Assembly (NCBI RefSeq): GCF_947504135.1
Contig: NZ_CANNGG010000003.1
Coordinates: forward strand, 434,001-498,000
Direction of reading: 5' to 3'
DNA from: an uncultured Tenacibaculum sp.
Lineage (GTDB): Bacteria > Bacteroidota > Bacteroidia > Flavobacteriales > Flavobacteriaceae
DNA length: 64,000 nt
A model generated the notes under the pieces. The model worked only from the letters and a program-made list of their open reading frames with translations. It searched no databases and had not been told where the DNA came from. Numbering within the stretch: the stretch's first letter is position 1; each line of letters starts with the position of its first letter. This document shows positions 16,360-25,142 of the stretch, one piece after another. The position numbers and the translations under genes are program-made.

Positions 16360-18858
16360 ATGACTAAAAAAATACTTTCAACTATTTTAGTGGTATTTCT
16401 TGCTTTAGGAGTTTCTTTGAATGCAGAAGCACAACGAAAGAAGAAAAAAAACGCAAAAAAAGAGACTACCACTAATAAAGACAAACCTAAAAAGGGCGGT
16501 ATACAACCTTACGAAAAAGTTGTTACCAAAAAACACAAAACAGACGAAGGTTTGTTTAAGGTGCACTCAAAAGATGCTAACTATTTATTTGAGATTCCAG
16601 ACTCTCTTCTGAACCGTGAAATGCTTATGGTGACTAGAATTGCTAAAACAACTAGCGGTATTGGCTTTGGTGGTGGAAAACAAAATACACAAGTGCTACG
16701 CTGGGTAAAAAACAAGAAGCAAATTTTACTAAAAGTAGTTTCTCACAATGTTGTAGCAGACACCATTTTACCGGTACACGAAGCCGTTGTAAACTCTAAT
16801 TTTGAGCCTATTTTATATGCTTTTCCAATCAAAGCATTTAGCAAAGACTCTACAGCTACTGTAATTGATGCTAGCCCTCTTTTTGAAGGTGATGTGAAAG
16901 CCATCACTTTCCCTCAAAGAAGCAGAAAGCGTTATAAGATTTCTAAAATGGATAAAACAAGATCTTATATTGACAGAATTAGCAGTTATCCTCAAAACAT
17001 AGAAGTTAGAAATGTAAAAACTTACATTGCTGGAAATCCTCCATCAAATTCAAGTGTAGGTTCTGTAACTATGGAATTGAGTAACTCTATGATTTTACTT
17101 CCTAAAACACCTATGAAAAGACGTTATTTTGATGAGCGTGTAGGATGGTTTACGAGTTCTCAAACAGATTACGGTTTAGATGTTCAAAAAAGTAAATCAG
17201 TTACCTATTTAGACAGATGGCGTTTAGAAGTAAATGACGAAGATTTAGAAAAGTTTAAAAGAGGTGAATTAGTAGATCCTAAAAAGCAAATTGTATACTA
17301 CATTGACAGGGCTACTCCAAAAAAATGGCGTAAGTACATCAAACAAGGTATTGAAGATTGGCAAATTGCTTTTGAAGCAGCTGGATTTAAAAACGCCATC
17401 ATCGCTAAAGATGCTCCTACTAAAGAAGAAGATCCTGATTGGAGCCCTGAAGATGTACGTTACTCTGTAGTTCGTTATTTAGCATCTCCAATCCCAAATG
17501 CAAATGGACCTCACGTTAGTGACCCTCGATCAGGAGAAATTTTAGAGTCTGACATTAACTGGTATCATAATGTAATGACTTTATTACACAACTGGTTTTT
17601 TGTACAAACAGCTGCAATCAATCCAGATGCAAGAGGAAATCAATTTAAAGATGAAGTTATGGGGCGCTTAATCCGTTTTGTTTCTTCTCATGAAGTTGGA
17701 CATACTTTAGGATTGCCTCACAACATGGGAAGTTCTGTTGCGTATCCTGTAGATTCTTTACGTTCTGCTGAATTTACTAAAAAGAACGGAACAGCTCCTT
17801 CTATCATGGATTATGCTCGTTTTAACTATATAGCACAACCAGAAGATAAAGGTGTTGCATTAATGCCTAATATTGGACCTTACGATAAATATGCTATCAA
17901 CTGGGGATACAGACCAATCTTAGATAAATCTGCTAAAGATGAAAAAACAATCTTAAATCAGTGGATTAAAGAAAAAGCAGGAAATCCTGTGTATAGATTC
18001 GGACACCAACAAGTTCGTAATATTATTGACCCTAGCTCACAAACAGAAGATTTAGGTGACGATGCCATGAAAGCAAGTGCTTATGGTATTAAAAACTTAC
18101 AACGTATTTTACCTCGTTTAGAAGAGTGGACTACTGAAGATGGTGAAACTTACGAAGAGTTAAAAACTATGTACGGACAAGTAGTTGGGCAATTTAATAG
18201 ATATATGGGACACGTAAGTTCTAATATTGGTGGTGTATATGAGTATTTTAAAACTGCCGATCAAGATGGGGCTGTTTATGTACATGTACCTAAAGAGCAT
18301 CAAAAAAGAGCGTTAAAATTTGTAAATAACGAATTGTTTAAAACTCCTACTTGGTTAATTGATGAAAACATCATCAGTAAAACACAACATTCAGGAATTA
18401 TTGAACGTATCAGAAGCCTACAAGTACAAACTTTAAACAGAGTTTTAAAAACTGGAAGGTTAACTCGTATGATTGAGAATGAAACTTTAAACGGAATTAA
18501 AGCATATTCTCTTATTGAAATGATGGGTGATTTACGTAAAGGTATTTGGAGCGAAGTATACGCTAACAAAACCATTGATCCGTATCGTAGAAACTTACAA
18601 CGTGCACATTTAGACAGATTGGACTTTTTACTAAACAAAGCAAAAGACCAAAAAGCACCAAGAAGTGATAGAGGCTATTTTAAACAAACAGCGGTTACTA
18701 TCAATCAATCAGATATTAAACCTGTAGTAAGAGGAGAATTAAAACGTTTACAAAGAGATATTAAACGAAGTATTCCTTCTGCTCGTAACACGATAACTCG
18801 TTATCATTTACAAGATGCAGCAGATAGAATAGACACTATTCTAAACCCAAACAACTAA
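16360..18858 (+). CDS. Large secreted zinc-dependent metalloprotease (DUF5117/DUF5118 type)
   Basis: A signal peptide (LSTILVVFLALGVSLNAEAQ) is followed by a Lys-rich linker, then the DUF5118-like and DUF5117-like domains, then a metzincin-type site HEVGHTLGLPH at residues 444-454 (His444, Glu445, His448, His454) and a conserved SIMDYARFNY downstream. Length 832 is usual for this Bacteroidota family. Substrates are unknown. A TAGTTTTG box lies at 16315-16322. It is monocistronic, with a terminator after it. Confidence 0.9.
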   Translation: MTKKILSTILVVFLALGVSLNAEAQRKKKKNAKKETTTNKDKPKKGGIQPYEKVVTKKHKTDEGLFKVHSKDANYLFEIPDSLLNREMLMVTRIAKTTSGIGFGGGKQNTQVLRWVKNKKQILLKVVSHNVVADTILPVHEAVVNSNFEPILYAFPIKAFSKDSTATVIDASPLFEGDVKAITFPQRSRKRYKISKMDKTRSYIDRISSYPQNIEVRNVKTYIAGNPPSNSSVGSVTMELSNSMILLPKTPMKRRYFDERVGWFTSSQTDYGLDVQKSKSVTYLDRWRLEVNDEDLEKFKRGELVDPKKQIVYYIDRATPKKWRKYIKQGIEDWQIAFEAAGFKNAIIAKDAPTKEEDPDWSPEDVRYSVVRYLASPIPNANGPHVSDPRSGEILESDINWYHNVMTLLHNWFFVQTAAINPDARGNQFKDEVMGRLIRFVSSHEVGHTLGLPHNMGSSVAYPVDSLRSAEFTKKNGTAPSIMDYARFNYIAQPEDKGVALMPNIGPYDKYAINWGYRPILDKSAKDEKTILNQWIKEKAGNPVYRFGHQQVRNIIDPSSQTEDLGDDAMKASAYGIKNLQRILPRLEEWTTEDGETYEELKTMYGQVVGQFNRYMGHVSSNIGGVYEYFKTADQDGAVYVHVPKEHQKRALKFVNNELFKTPTWLIDENIISKTQHSGIIERIRSLQVQTLNRVLKTGRLTRMIENETLNGIKAYSLIEMMGDLRKGIWSEVYANKTIDPYRRNLQRAHLDRLDFLLNKAKDQKAPRSDRGYFKQTAVTINQSDIKPVVRGELKRLQRDIKRSIPSARNTITRYHLQDAADRIDTILNPNN

Positions 18859-18870
18859 TTTTTCTTACAT

Positions 18871-18903
18871 AACAGCAATCTACTAGATTGCTGTTATTTT
18901 TAT
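18871..18903 (+). terminator. Intrinsic terminator
   Basis: Eleven-base perfect stem AACAGCAATCT / AGATTGCTGTT, three-base loop, then an AT-rich T tract. Confidence 0.85.
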
Positions 18904-18930
18904 ACTTTTATTATACATCAACAAAACCAA

Positions 18931-20853
18931 ATGAAAAAAAACTTAATTCTATTCTTTATAGTTGCAATTTCATTTGCTAGTTGTACTAAAAAAACAACAG
19001 TAAAGAAAGCTGAAAAGAAAGAAAACACTTACGTTAAAGATAATTACAACAAAAAAGAAGTAAAAATTACGATGAGGGATGGTGTTAAGCTACACGCTAC
19101 CATTTACTCTCCAAAAGACACCAGTAAAACCTACCCTATTTTACTACAACGTACTCCGTATAGCTGTCAACCTTATGGAGAAGATGAATTCAGAAAAAAA
19201 ATTGGTCCAAACCCAATTTTAATGAAAGAAGGAAACATTATTGTTTACCAAGATGTTCGCGGACGTTGGATGAGTGAAGGCGTGTATGACAACATGCGTG
19301 CTTACATTCCTAATAAAACAGAAAAACAAACCGATGAAACTACCGATACCTATGACACTATCGATTGGCTAGTGAACAATGTAGCTAACAATAACGGTAA
19401 TGTAGGTACATGGGGAATTTCATACCCTGGTCACTACGCTACTGTTTCAACTATTGATGCACACCCTGCTTTAAAAGCTGCTTCACCACAAGCGTGTATT
19501 GGAGATTTCTTTTTTGACGATTTTCATCATAACGGAGCTTTTTTATTAAGTTATTTCAAAGCTATTTCTTTATTCGGAACTTACAAAGATCAACCAACTG
19601 ATTCTGCTTGGTACTCATTCCCTGATATGAAAACTCAAGACCAATATCAGTTTTTCTTAGATAAAGGACCATTAAAAAACTTAAACGAATATTTTCAGTA
19701 CGATAAGCTAGACACCAAAGTTACCGACAATAAGGAGCGTATTGATGATTTCTTTTGGAAGGAAATTGTAGAACACCCTAATTACGACTCGGTATGGCAA
19801 AGCAAAGGAATTATCCAACATTTAGATAAAGTACCCTCTACCGTAGCAACAATGATTGTAGGTGGTTGGTTTGATGCTGAAGATCTATATGGACCGTTAG
19901 AAACTTACAAAGGGATTGAAAAAAATCAACCAAATAACTACAATACTGTTGTTTTTGGGCCTTGGGATCACGGCGGATGGTCTAGAAATAAAGTAGCTAA
20001 CAAAGTAGGAAATTACTACTTTGGAGACTCTATTTCTTTGAAATTTCAAAAAGAAGTAGAAACAAAATTCTTTAACCACTTCTTAAAAGGTGATGGCACT
20101 AAAAACTCTGGATTACCAGAAGCTTATGTTTTTGACACAGGTAAAAAAACTTGGAAATCATACGATGTATGGCCTCCTGAAAATGCTCAAAAACAAACCT
20201 TCTTCTTATCTGATGACCAAGAGTTAACAGCAGAGCAAAAAGGAAACAATAAAATTAGTTTTATTAGTGATATTAAACGTCCTGTACCTTATTCAGAAGA
20301 CATAAAAACGGTATTTACCCCTCGTAAATATATGACAGACGATCAGCGTTTTGCTGCGCGTAGACCTGATGTATTGGTATTTGAAACAGAGGAATTAACA
20401 GAAGATTTTACCCTTGCTGGTGATATTTTAGCAAAACTACAGGTAGCTACCACAGGTTCAGCAGCCGATTGGATTGTGAAGGTTGTTGATGTGCATCCTG
20501 CTGATTTAAAAAACGACAACAAAGAAATGCAATCACATTTAAAACTAAGCAACTACCACTTAATGGTACGTAGCGAAGTAATGCGTGGACGTTTTAGAAA
20601 TAGTTTTTCAAATCCAGAACCTTTTACACCAAATAAGAAAACAGCCGTAAACATTAAACTACAAGATGTTTTCCATACGTTTAAAAAAGGACACAAAGTG
20701 CAAATACAAGTACAAAGTACTTGGTTTCCTTTAATCGATTTGAATCCGCAAACCTATGTAGACAATATTTACAAGGCAGACGAAGAAGACTTTAAAACAC
20801 AAACGCATTCGGTATTTACCGATTCTAGTATAGAATTTACTGTGTTAAAATAA
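18931..20853 (+). CDS. CocE/NonD family serine hydrolase, lipoprotein
   Basis: The signal ends in FASC, giving a lipoprotein. The alpha/beta-hydrolase domain has the nucleophile motif GISYPG with Ser164, preceded by YQDVRGRWMSEG, the S15/CocE oxyanion region. A later GPWDHGGW supplies the likely catalytic His, and a C-terminal jelly-roll domain follows (FTLAGDILAKLQVATTG). Relatives hydrolyse X-Pro dipeptides, cocaine esters, alpha-amino-acid esters or acyl-beta-lactams. Length 640 fits. It is flanked by terminators and so is probably a single-gene unit. Confidence 0.9.
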   Translation: MKKNLILFFIVAISFASCTKKTTVKKAEKKENTYVKDNYNKKEVKITMRDGVKLHATIYSPKDTSKTYPILLQRTPYSCQPYGEDEFRKKIGPNPILMKEGNIIVYQDVRGRWMSEGVYDNMRAYIPNKTEKQTDETTDTYDTIDWLVNNVANNNGNVGTWGISYPGHYATVSTIDAHPALKAASPQACIGDFFFDDFHHNGAFLLSYFKAISLFGTYKDQPTDSAWYSFPDMKTQDQYQFFLDKGPLKNLNEYFQYDKLDTKVTDNKERIDDFFWKEIVEHPNYDSVWQSKGIIQHLDKVPSTVATMIVGGWFDAEDLYGPLETYKGIEKNQPNNYNTVVFGPWDHGGWSRNKVANKVGNYYFGDSISLKFQKEVETKFFNHFLKGDGTKNSGLPEAYVFDTGKKTWKSYDVWPPENAQKQTFFLSDDQELTAEQKGNNKISFISDIKRPVPYSEDIKTVFTPRKYMTDDQRFAARRPDVLVFETEELTEDFTLAGDILAKLQVATTGSAADWIVKVVDVHPADLKNDNKEMQSHLKLSNYHLMVRSEVMRGRFRNSFSNPEPFTPNKKTAVNIKLQDVFHTFKKGHKVQIQVQSTWFPLIDLNPQTYVDNIYKADEEDFKTQTHSVFTDSSIEFTVLK

Positions 20854-20872
20854 CAACAAACTTTTTTCTATT

Positions 20873-20912
20873 TAAAAACTCACAACACTTAAGTATTGTG
20901 AGTTTTTTTATT
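20873..20912 (+). terminator. Intrinsic terminator
   Basis: Arms ACTCACAACACTT / AAGTATTGTGAGT with one mismatch, then seven T. Confidence 0.85.
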
Positions 20913-20972
20913 TTAGAATATATAACTCTAAATAACAATACGTACCTTTATCTTTAAATAATAATGTATTTT

Positions 20973-21289
20973 ATGAACTGGATTTATTTAATTATAGCTG
21001 GTATTTTTGAAATAGGATGGCCTTAGGCTTAAAGCTTTCTCAAAACGTTCAATATAAATTCTTAGGTATTTGTATGGCTATTATTTGTATGGCTACCAGT
21101 GGATATTTTTTATGGTTAGCTCAAAAAACAATTCCTATGGGAACAGCTTATGCTGTTTGGACAGGTATAGGCGCTGTAGGCACTTTACTTGTTGGTATTA
21201 TATTTTTAGGAGACTCAGCCAACATTTGGCGTCTTATTTCTGCATCATTAATTGTATTTGGAATAGTAGGACTAAAACTAGCCAATTAA
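20973..21289 (+). pseudogene. Frameshifted SMR (SugE/QacE-type) transporter
   Basis: Frame one reads MNWIYLIIAGIFEIGWP and stops at 21024-21026. The continuation ALGLKLSQ is in the next frame and stays open to 21289. Together they give a typical four-helix small multidrug resistance protein of about 105 residues: the family has FEIGW-A-GLK at this place with its conserved Glu, and later GTAYAVWTGIGAVGTLLVG. One extra G in the TGG at 21018-21020 would restore the frame, so one base is missing in a GG run. It is either a real inactivating deletion or a sequencing error. The ATG at 21017 would make a protein lacking the first helix and the essential Glu, so it is unlikely to work. Confidence 0.85.
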
Positions 21290-21320
21290 ATTATTATTTT
21301 ATTCTCAAAAAAAACTAACT

Positions 21321-21839
21321 GTGCCTAAAAAATATTTTTTCCTTCTTTTTTTAAACTTTCATTTTATAACATACGGACAAGAGAATTACCCTGTTCCCCC
21401 TAAAAACTCTAATAGCCTTTTTTACATACAACACAGCAATAATTTTAACACATATGTATACGATGTTAATCTTAAAAACTCTCAGTTAAACACCAAAAAG
21501 CCTATCAAAGAATACAGAATACTATATACCAAAAATGCTGAAGTTAAGCCTCTAACTCCAACACAAAAAAGGCTTGCTTATGGTATGGTATTGCTTAATG
21601 CAGATGATAATTCTTTTAAATTTAGGCTAGCTGCTTCTTCAAAACTTGTTTTTAATTTAGAGAAAAAAAACAATCGTTACAAAATTTTTGTATACCATAA
21701 TACAACAAAAATATACCTAGACAGAATGCTCTTAAATATTAATGGAACTGGTTTAAGTACTGAAATAAAATCGGTTATTCTTTACGGAAAAGACTACAAT
21801 ACCAATAAAAAAATTGAAATTAAAGTTGAAGACTTTTAA
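21321..21839 (+). CDS. DUF4833-type secreted protein
   Basis: The start is GTG, with a signal peptide (MPKKYFFLLFLNFHFITYGQ). The mature part LFYIQHSNNFNTYVYDVNL, then PIKEYRILYTKNAEVKPLTPTQ and KRLAYGMVL, fits my memory of DUF4833, a Bacteroidota domain of unknown function usually annotated near 180 residues. The beta-rich remainder has no catalytic motif. It lies 31 bases after the broken SMR gene. No function is proposed. Confidence 0.6.
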   Translation: MPKKYFFLLFLNFHFITYGQENYPVPPKNSNSLFYIQHSNNFNTYVYDVNLKNSQLNTKKPIKEYRILYTKNAEVKPLTPTQKRLAYGMVLLNADDNSFKFRLAASSKLVFNLEKKNNRYKIFVYHNTTKIYLDRMLLNINGTGLSTEIKSVILYGKDYNTNKKIEIKVEDF

Positions 21840-21949
21840 ACGATAAAACAATCTTATATAAATCTAGACACAAAAATTGATCTTTGAGTTTAATTTAAAA
21901 TACTAGGTGATAATCCCTCCTATTAGAACTTTTTAACGCTACTAAAGGA

Positions 21950-22145
21950 GAGGTAATTCACACCATCCATTCGGGTAGTATACAAATGTTGACTGATGTA
22001 TAACTGGAACCTACCTCAAACGGTGATGGAAGCAAAACCTGCCCCTGCTTATTCTACTTGAGGTGGTGGCTCTGGTGTCGTAGTTGTTTACGGAATAGCC
22101 AAACCTGCTCAAACTCCACTTACTGGTCCTGTTAGTTGGGTTTAA
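21950..22145 (+). pseudogene. Possible decayed coding remnant
   Basis: Within the 495 bp between the DUF4833 gene and the first cassette gene, this piece is richer in G and C than its neighbours. One frame reads YNWNLPQTVMEAKPAPAYST, a TGA, then GGGSGVVVVYGIAKPAQTPL and a stop at 22142-22144. A single TGG-to-TGA change would join the two halves. The rest of the stretch shows only stops. I do not recognise the protein. Confidence 0.3.
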
Positions 22146-22158
22146 AACCTATAATAAC

Positions 22159-22189
22159 AAATAAGCGTCTGTTTTAAGGACGCTTATTT
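22159..22189 (+). terminator. Weak hairpin terminator
   Basis: Perfect eleven-base arms AAATAAGCGTC / GACGCTTATTT with a nine-base loop but only a short T tract. It closes the region before the cassette array. Confidence 0.55.
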
Positions 22190-22334
22190 AACTAACCCTA
22201 TTAAATTAAACTGTTAGTACTCTTTTTATTTGTTTATATTTGGAAAAAAGTACTATTATACCTCCATATCGTTAGTATAAAAACACTAAAAGTACTTATA
22301 TAAACAAGTTGGCAACAAGCTGAAAAAACCGAGA

Positions 22335-22751
22335 ATGGAAAATAAATCAATCGAACAATTAGAAAAAAATATTTGGAAAAATCCTTCCGAATTTCCTACT
22401 GATTTGGTTGAGAAATGTTATCGATATCGGAAAATCAGCATTGCTGAATTGACTAACGAACAAATAAGACTTCTGATTTCTCAACAAATCGGAGTTGAGT
22501 ATCTAATCGGAATAGCACTCGAAAAACTCGAACTGAATATTTTGACTGAATGTGATTTTTACGAAGGCGATTTACTTGTTGCTGTTTCCAGTTTACCAAC
22601 TGAATTTTGGAATGAAAACCAAACTGAATTTCTGACTTTTAATAATATTGTGGAACGGAATTCGGAATTAATAAAGAATGAACTCGGAGAGAAAAAATTT
22701 GACCGAATAAATGAAAAAATAAAAACCAATTGGCAACACATTAAAAAATGA
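22335..22751 (+). CDS. CdiI-like contact-dependent inhibition immunity protein
   Basis: The 138-residue protein starts SIEQLEKNIWKNPSEFPTDLVEKCYRYRK and continues LTNEQIRLLISQQIGVEYLIGIALEKL and DFYEGDLLVAVSSLPTEFW. I recognise this pattern (S-I-E-x-LE, LR-L-I-x-QQIG-x-YL, FYxGDLL) from the CdiI_2 type immunity family, which neutralises the toxin tip of CdiA proteins. No toxin or CdiA/CdiB gene is nearby, so it would be an orphan immunity gene. It is the first gene of cassette 1, 26 bases after the cassette boundary, and shares an ATGA overlap with the next gene. Confidence 0.65.
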   Translation: MENKSIEQLEKNIWKNPSEFPTDLVEKCYRYRKISIAELTNEQIRLLISQQIGVEYLIGIALEKLELNILTECDFYEGDLLVAVSSLPTEFWNENQTEFLTFNNIVERNSELIKNELGEKKFDRINEKIKTNWQHIKK

Positions 22752-23146
22752 CGAGCGAAATAGAATTTGATGAAAATTTGTGGTTTAATCACAAAGGTTG
22801 CGAGGGAAAACATTATCTGATTGGAAATCCTCATACTTTTCGTGGACGAATTTACGCTTGGTGTCCTAAAAAAGGAAAAAGTTTTTTCGTTTCATTATCT
22901 GAAATTGAAAAGATGTCGGAATTTTCAAAATATTGGATAAACGGATATTTGAATGGGAATCAACCAGAACCACCAACTGACTCGAATGGAGATGTGGATT
23001 TTGACAGTGCTGAATATAAAAACTGGACGAAATCAATCGAGTTATTTGCTCGAACAGGATATTGGACTGACGAAAAACGGAATTGTGAAAAATGTGGAGC
23101 TGAATTGCTAAACTCTGAACTCAACGAAATTTGTGGAAACTGTTAA
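22748..23146 (+). CDS. Hypothetical zinc-ribbon protein (cassette cargo)
   Basis: This 132-residue protein overlaps the previous gene by four bases (ATGA), so translation is coupled. The N-terminus (FNHKGCEGKHYLIGNPHTFRGRIYAWCPKKG) looks like a small beta domain, and the C-terminus has two CxxC pairs 12 residues apart (CEKCG ... CGNC), a likely zinc ribbon. No signal peptide. I do not recognise the family. Coupling to an immunity-type gene inside one cassette suggests a two-gene module, but its role is unknown. Confidence 0.7.
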   Translation: MTSEIEFDENLWFNHKGCEGKHYLIGNPHTFRGRIYAWCPKKGKSFFVSLSEIEKMSEFSKYWINGYLNGNQPEPPTDSNGDVDFDSAEYKNWTKSIELFARTGYWTDEKRNCEKCGAELLNSELNEICGNC

Positions 23147-23160
23147 TAGAAAAAAAGCCA

Positions 23161-23289
23161 GTTGCCAACAACGTATAAAATTAATTGCTTGCTTCTAGCC
23201 TACTTACGAAAGTCCTCGCGGACTTTCTATCTGTGATTTATTTGCTAAATTTAGTGCTTAAACCACGCAACTAATCTTATACAAAACCG
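23161..23289 (+). repeat. attC-like site of cassette 1
   Basis: The site is 129 bp long. Outer core GTTGCCAAC (23161-23169) is the exact complement of the cassette start. Inner arms TATAAAATTAATTGC and GCAACTAATCTTATA pair except at two positions, which are A.C on the top strand and T.G wobbles on the bottom strand. An apical hairpin GAAAGTCC-TCGC-GGACTTTC lies at 23208-23227. The junction is CCG/TT at 23289/23290. Confidence 0.8.
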
Positions 23290-23307
23290 TTGTACACAAT
23301 ACCTGAA

Positions 23308-23847
23308 ATGAAAATTGGAACTAAAATATTAATCCTATTTCTGACCTTGAATTTGCTTTCTTGCAAAGGTTCAGCGCAGGAAACCGAAATCAAAAAATCC
23401 ACAACTGAAGTTCAATTGTCGGAAACTGTAAAAAGTACTTTTCCAAAACCAATTGGAATAATTAACGATTACGGAAGAATATTTACTGAATCACAGCGAA
23501 CTGATTTATCAAAAGTTCTTTATGACTATGATATTGAAACTACAAGACAAATTGTTGTGGTAACAATTGACAGTATAAAACCATATCAGAATATCCAAAA
23601 ATACGCAACTGATTTAGGAAACGAATGGGGAATTGGAAACGACGAAAAAAACAATGGACTGACAATCGTTGTGTGTAATCCTTGTCGACAAATCACAATT
23701 GCAACTGGATTGGGAACTGAATTGATTTTGACTGACGAAATCTGCAAAAATGTAATTGACCAAACTATAATTCCCGAATTTAAAAAAGGTAATTTCTATG
23801 ACGGAATTAAAAACGGAGTGGTTGAATTAATAGAAAAATGGAAATAA
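23308..23847 (+). CDS. TPM-domain lipoprotein (cassette cargo)
   Basis: I choose the ATG at 23308, because the longer TTG frame begins exactly on the cassette boundary. MKIGTKILILFLTLNLLSC is a lipoprotein signal. The rest is one TPM domain (IINDYGRIFTESQRTDLSKVL, QIVVVTIDSI, LGNEWGIGNDEKNNGLTIVV, IATGLGTELILTDEI), the YgcG/TPM fold. It ends right after the domain and lacks the membrane and Gly-rich tail of YgcG. Some TPM proteins are phosphatases or photosystem factors; here the role is open. It is the only gene of cassette 2. Confidence 0.8.
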   Translation: MKIGTKILILFLTLNLLSCKGSAQETEIKKSTTEVQLSETVKSTFPKPIGIINDYGRIFTESQRTDLSKVLYDYDIETTRQIVVVTIDSIKPYQNIQKYATDLGNEWGIGNDEKNNGLTIVVCNPCRQITIATGLGTELILTDEICKNVIDQTIIPEFKKGNFYDGIKNGVVELIEKWK

Positions 23848-23853
23848 AAGTAC

Positions 23854-23983
23854 TGTGTACAACAATGTATAACCGCAATTACGGCGGATTCGACTACGTC
23901 CGAATCCACTCGGAATTGCTAACGCCAGTTCTTAACCGAAAATCATTAACTTTAATCCCGTAACTGACGGTTATACTAGACCG
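23854..23983 (+). repeat. attC-like site of cassette 2
   Basis: The site is 130 bp. Outer core TGTGTACAAC is the exact complement of this cassette's first bases GTTGTACACA. Inner arms TATAACCGCAATTAC and GTAACTGACGGTTATA pair with one bottom-strand wobble and one extra base. An apical palindrome GGATTCG ... CGAATCC follows. The 3' junction is ACCG/TTAGGC, a canonical GTTRRRY core. Confidence 0.8.
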
Positions 23984-24006
23984 TTAGGCAACATTTTAAA
24001 CGAACA

Positions 24007-25137
24007 TTGAGAACAACGATAAAACTTCTTTTTTTAATATTTATTTTCGGCTGTAAAAACCAACCGAAAAATGAAATCGAGTCGTTGCCTGAAATTAAAA
24101 CTGAAAAACCTAAACAACAATCAACTAAAACTATTTTTGACTTAATAATTAATAAAGAAGAAAGTCCAACAAACTTTACAGATAGTTTAGTTTATACATT
24201 TGACCTTTCTAAAAGATTTACTGAAAAAGAAGTTTCTGTACTAAATCTTGATACAACCAAAATAGATTTAAGCGAATACTACTTTCTGACAAATCAAAAA
24301 TTCTTAAAAAAGAAAATTGACTCAATATCATTTACAATTTATTACAAACACCAGTATGGAGACCAACTAGAAAAGATACTGCGAGTTAAACGAAAAGATA
24401 CGGTTTTTGACATAACTCTCTCAATGAAAGGTGGAGATTCTTTTTCTCAATCAGTATCAACTGAATTTGTAAACCAAACAACTTTCTTATCGACAAGTTT
24501 ATATAGAGAAGAAGACCCAGATTCAAATTCCTTTAATACAGATTCAATCATTTCCATTTATCACTATACATCAAATTTTGATTTTAAGCTATTAGATAAA
24601 GTTTCATATAAAATAGAAAATAATGTAATTTCGAGAATAAAAAACCCTTTCGGAAGAATTAAAGATTTTGAACTTTTTTATGATTGTGTAGATTGTAGAA
24701 CTTCAATAACCGGAGGAATAAATATCTATGCTACGAAAAACAATTCAAAAATTGATTTAGCAACTGTCCCAATTGCAGACTTCTACATAGATGATGTGAA
24801 ATTAATCGAATTGAAAAATGAACCATTTATTTTTGTTCATTCATCGCACACTTACGGACATTCAGACGGTAAATTATATTCATTTGACATCGATAACGTC
24901 AAACTAAATCAAGTGAATATTAAGAAAAGTAACTATGTCATTCCTGACAGTCTTTCTATTAGAAAAGGTTTTGGCTTATCAATAGATGAAGATAATCAAT
25001 TTACAACTGGTTACTTTTTAAGGTCTGAAAATAATGGAAACGGATATTTAATAACAAATTTATATGATTTAATAAAAGTCAAAGAAAACGAATACGAATT
25101 AGTACTCATTAACACTGAATTGAACGAATCGAATTAA
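24007..25137 (+). CDS. Hypothetical lipoprotein (cassette cargo)
   Basis: The start is TTG, 23 bases after the cassette boundary. MRTTIKLLFLIFIFGC is a lipoprotein signal with Cys16. The 376-residue remainder is beta-rich and acidic with no repeat or catalytic motif I can name; two close cysteines occur (YDCVDCRTS), which could form a disulfide. It is the only gene of cassette 3. Codon choice (more CTG, CGA and TCG) is unlike the flanking core genes but like the other cassette genes. Confidence 0.7.
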   Translation: MRTTIKLLFLIFIFGCKNQPKNEIESLPEIKTEKPKQQSTKTIFDLIINKEESPTNFTDSLVYTFDLSKRFTEKEVSVLNLDTTKIDLSEYYFLTNQKFLKKKIDSISFTIYYKHQYGDQLEKILRVKRKDTVFDITLSMKGGDSFSQSVSTEFVNQTTFLSTSLYREEDPDSNSFNTDSIISIYHYTSNFDFKLLDKVSYKIENNVISRIKNPFGRIKDFELFYDCVDCRTSITGGINIYATKNNSKIDLATVPIADFYIDDVKLIELKNEPFIFVHSSHTYGHSDGKLYSFDIDNVKLNQVNIKKSNYVIPDSLSIRKGFGLSIDEDNQFTTGYFLRSENNGNGYLITNLYDLIKVKENEYELVLINTELNESN

Positions 25138-25142
25138 AAAAC

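Noticed and set aside
21070..21318. Second frame over the SMR gene
   Set aside because: It overlaps the SMR continuation, which has family signatures; this frame has none.
23161..23289. Treating the long palindromes as simple transcription terminators
   Set aside because: They are 128-197 bp, have several nested arms, lack a T run, and pair with the 5' start of their unit.
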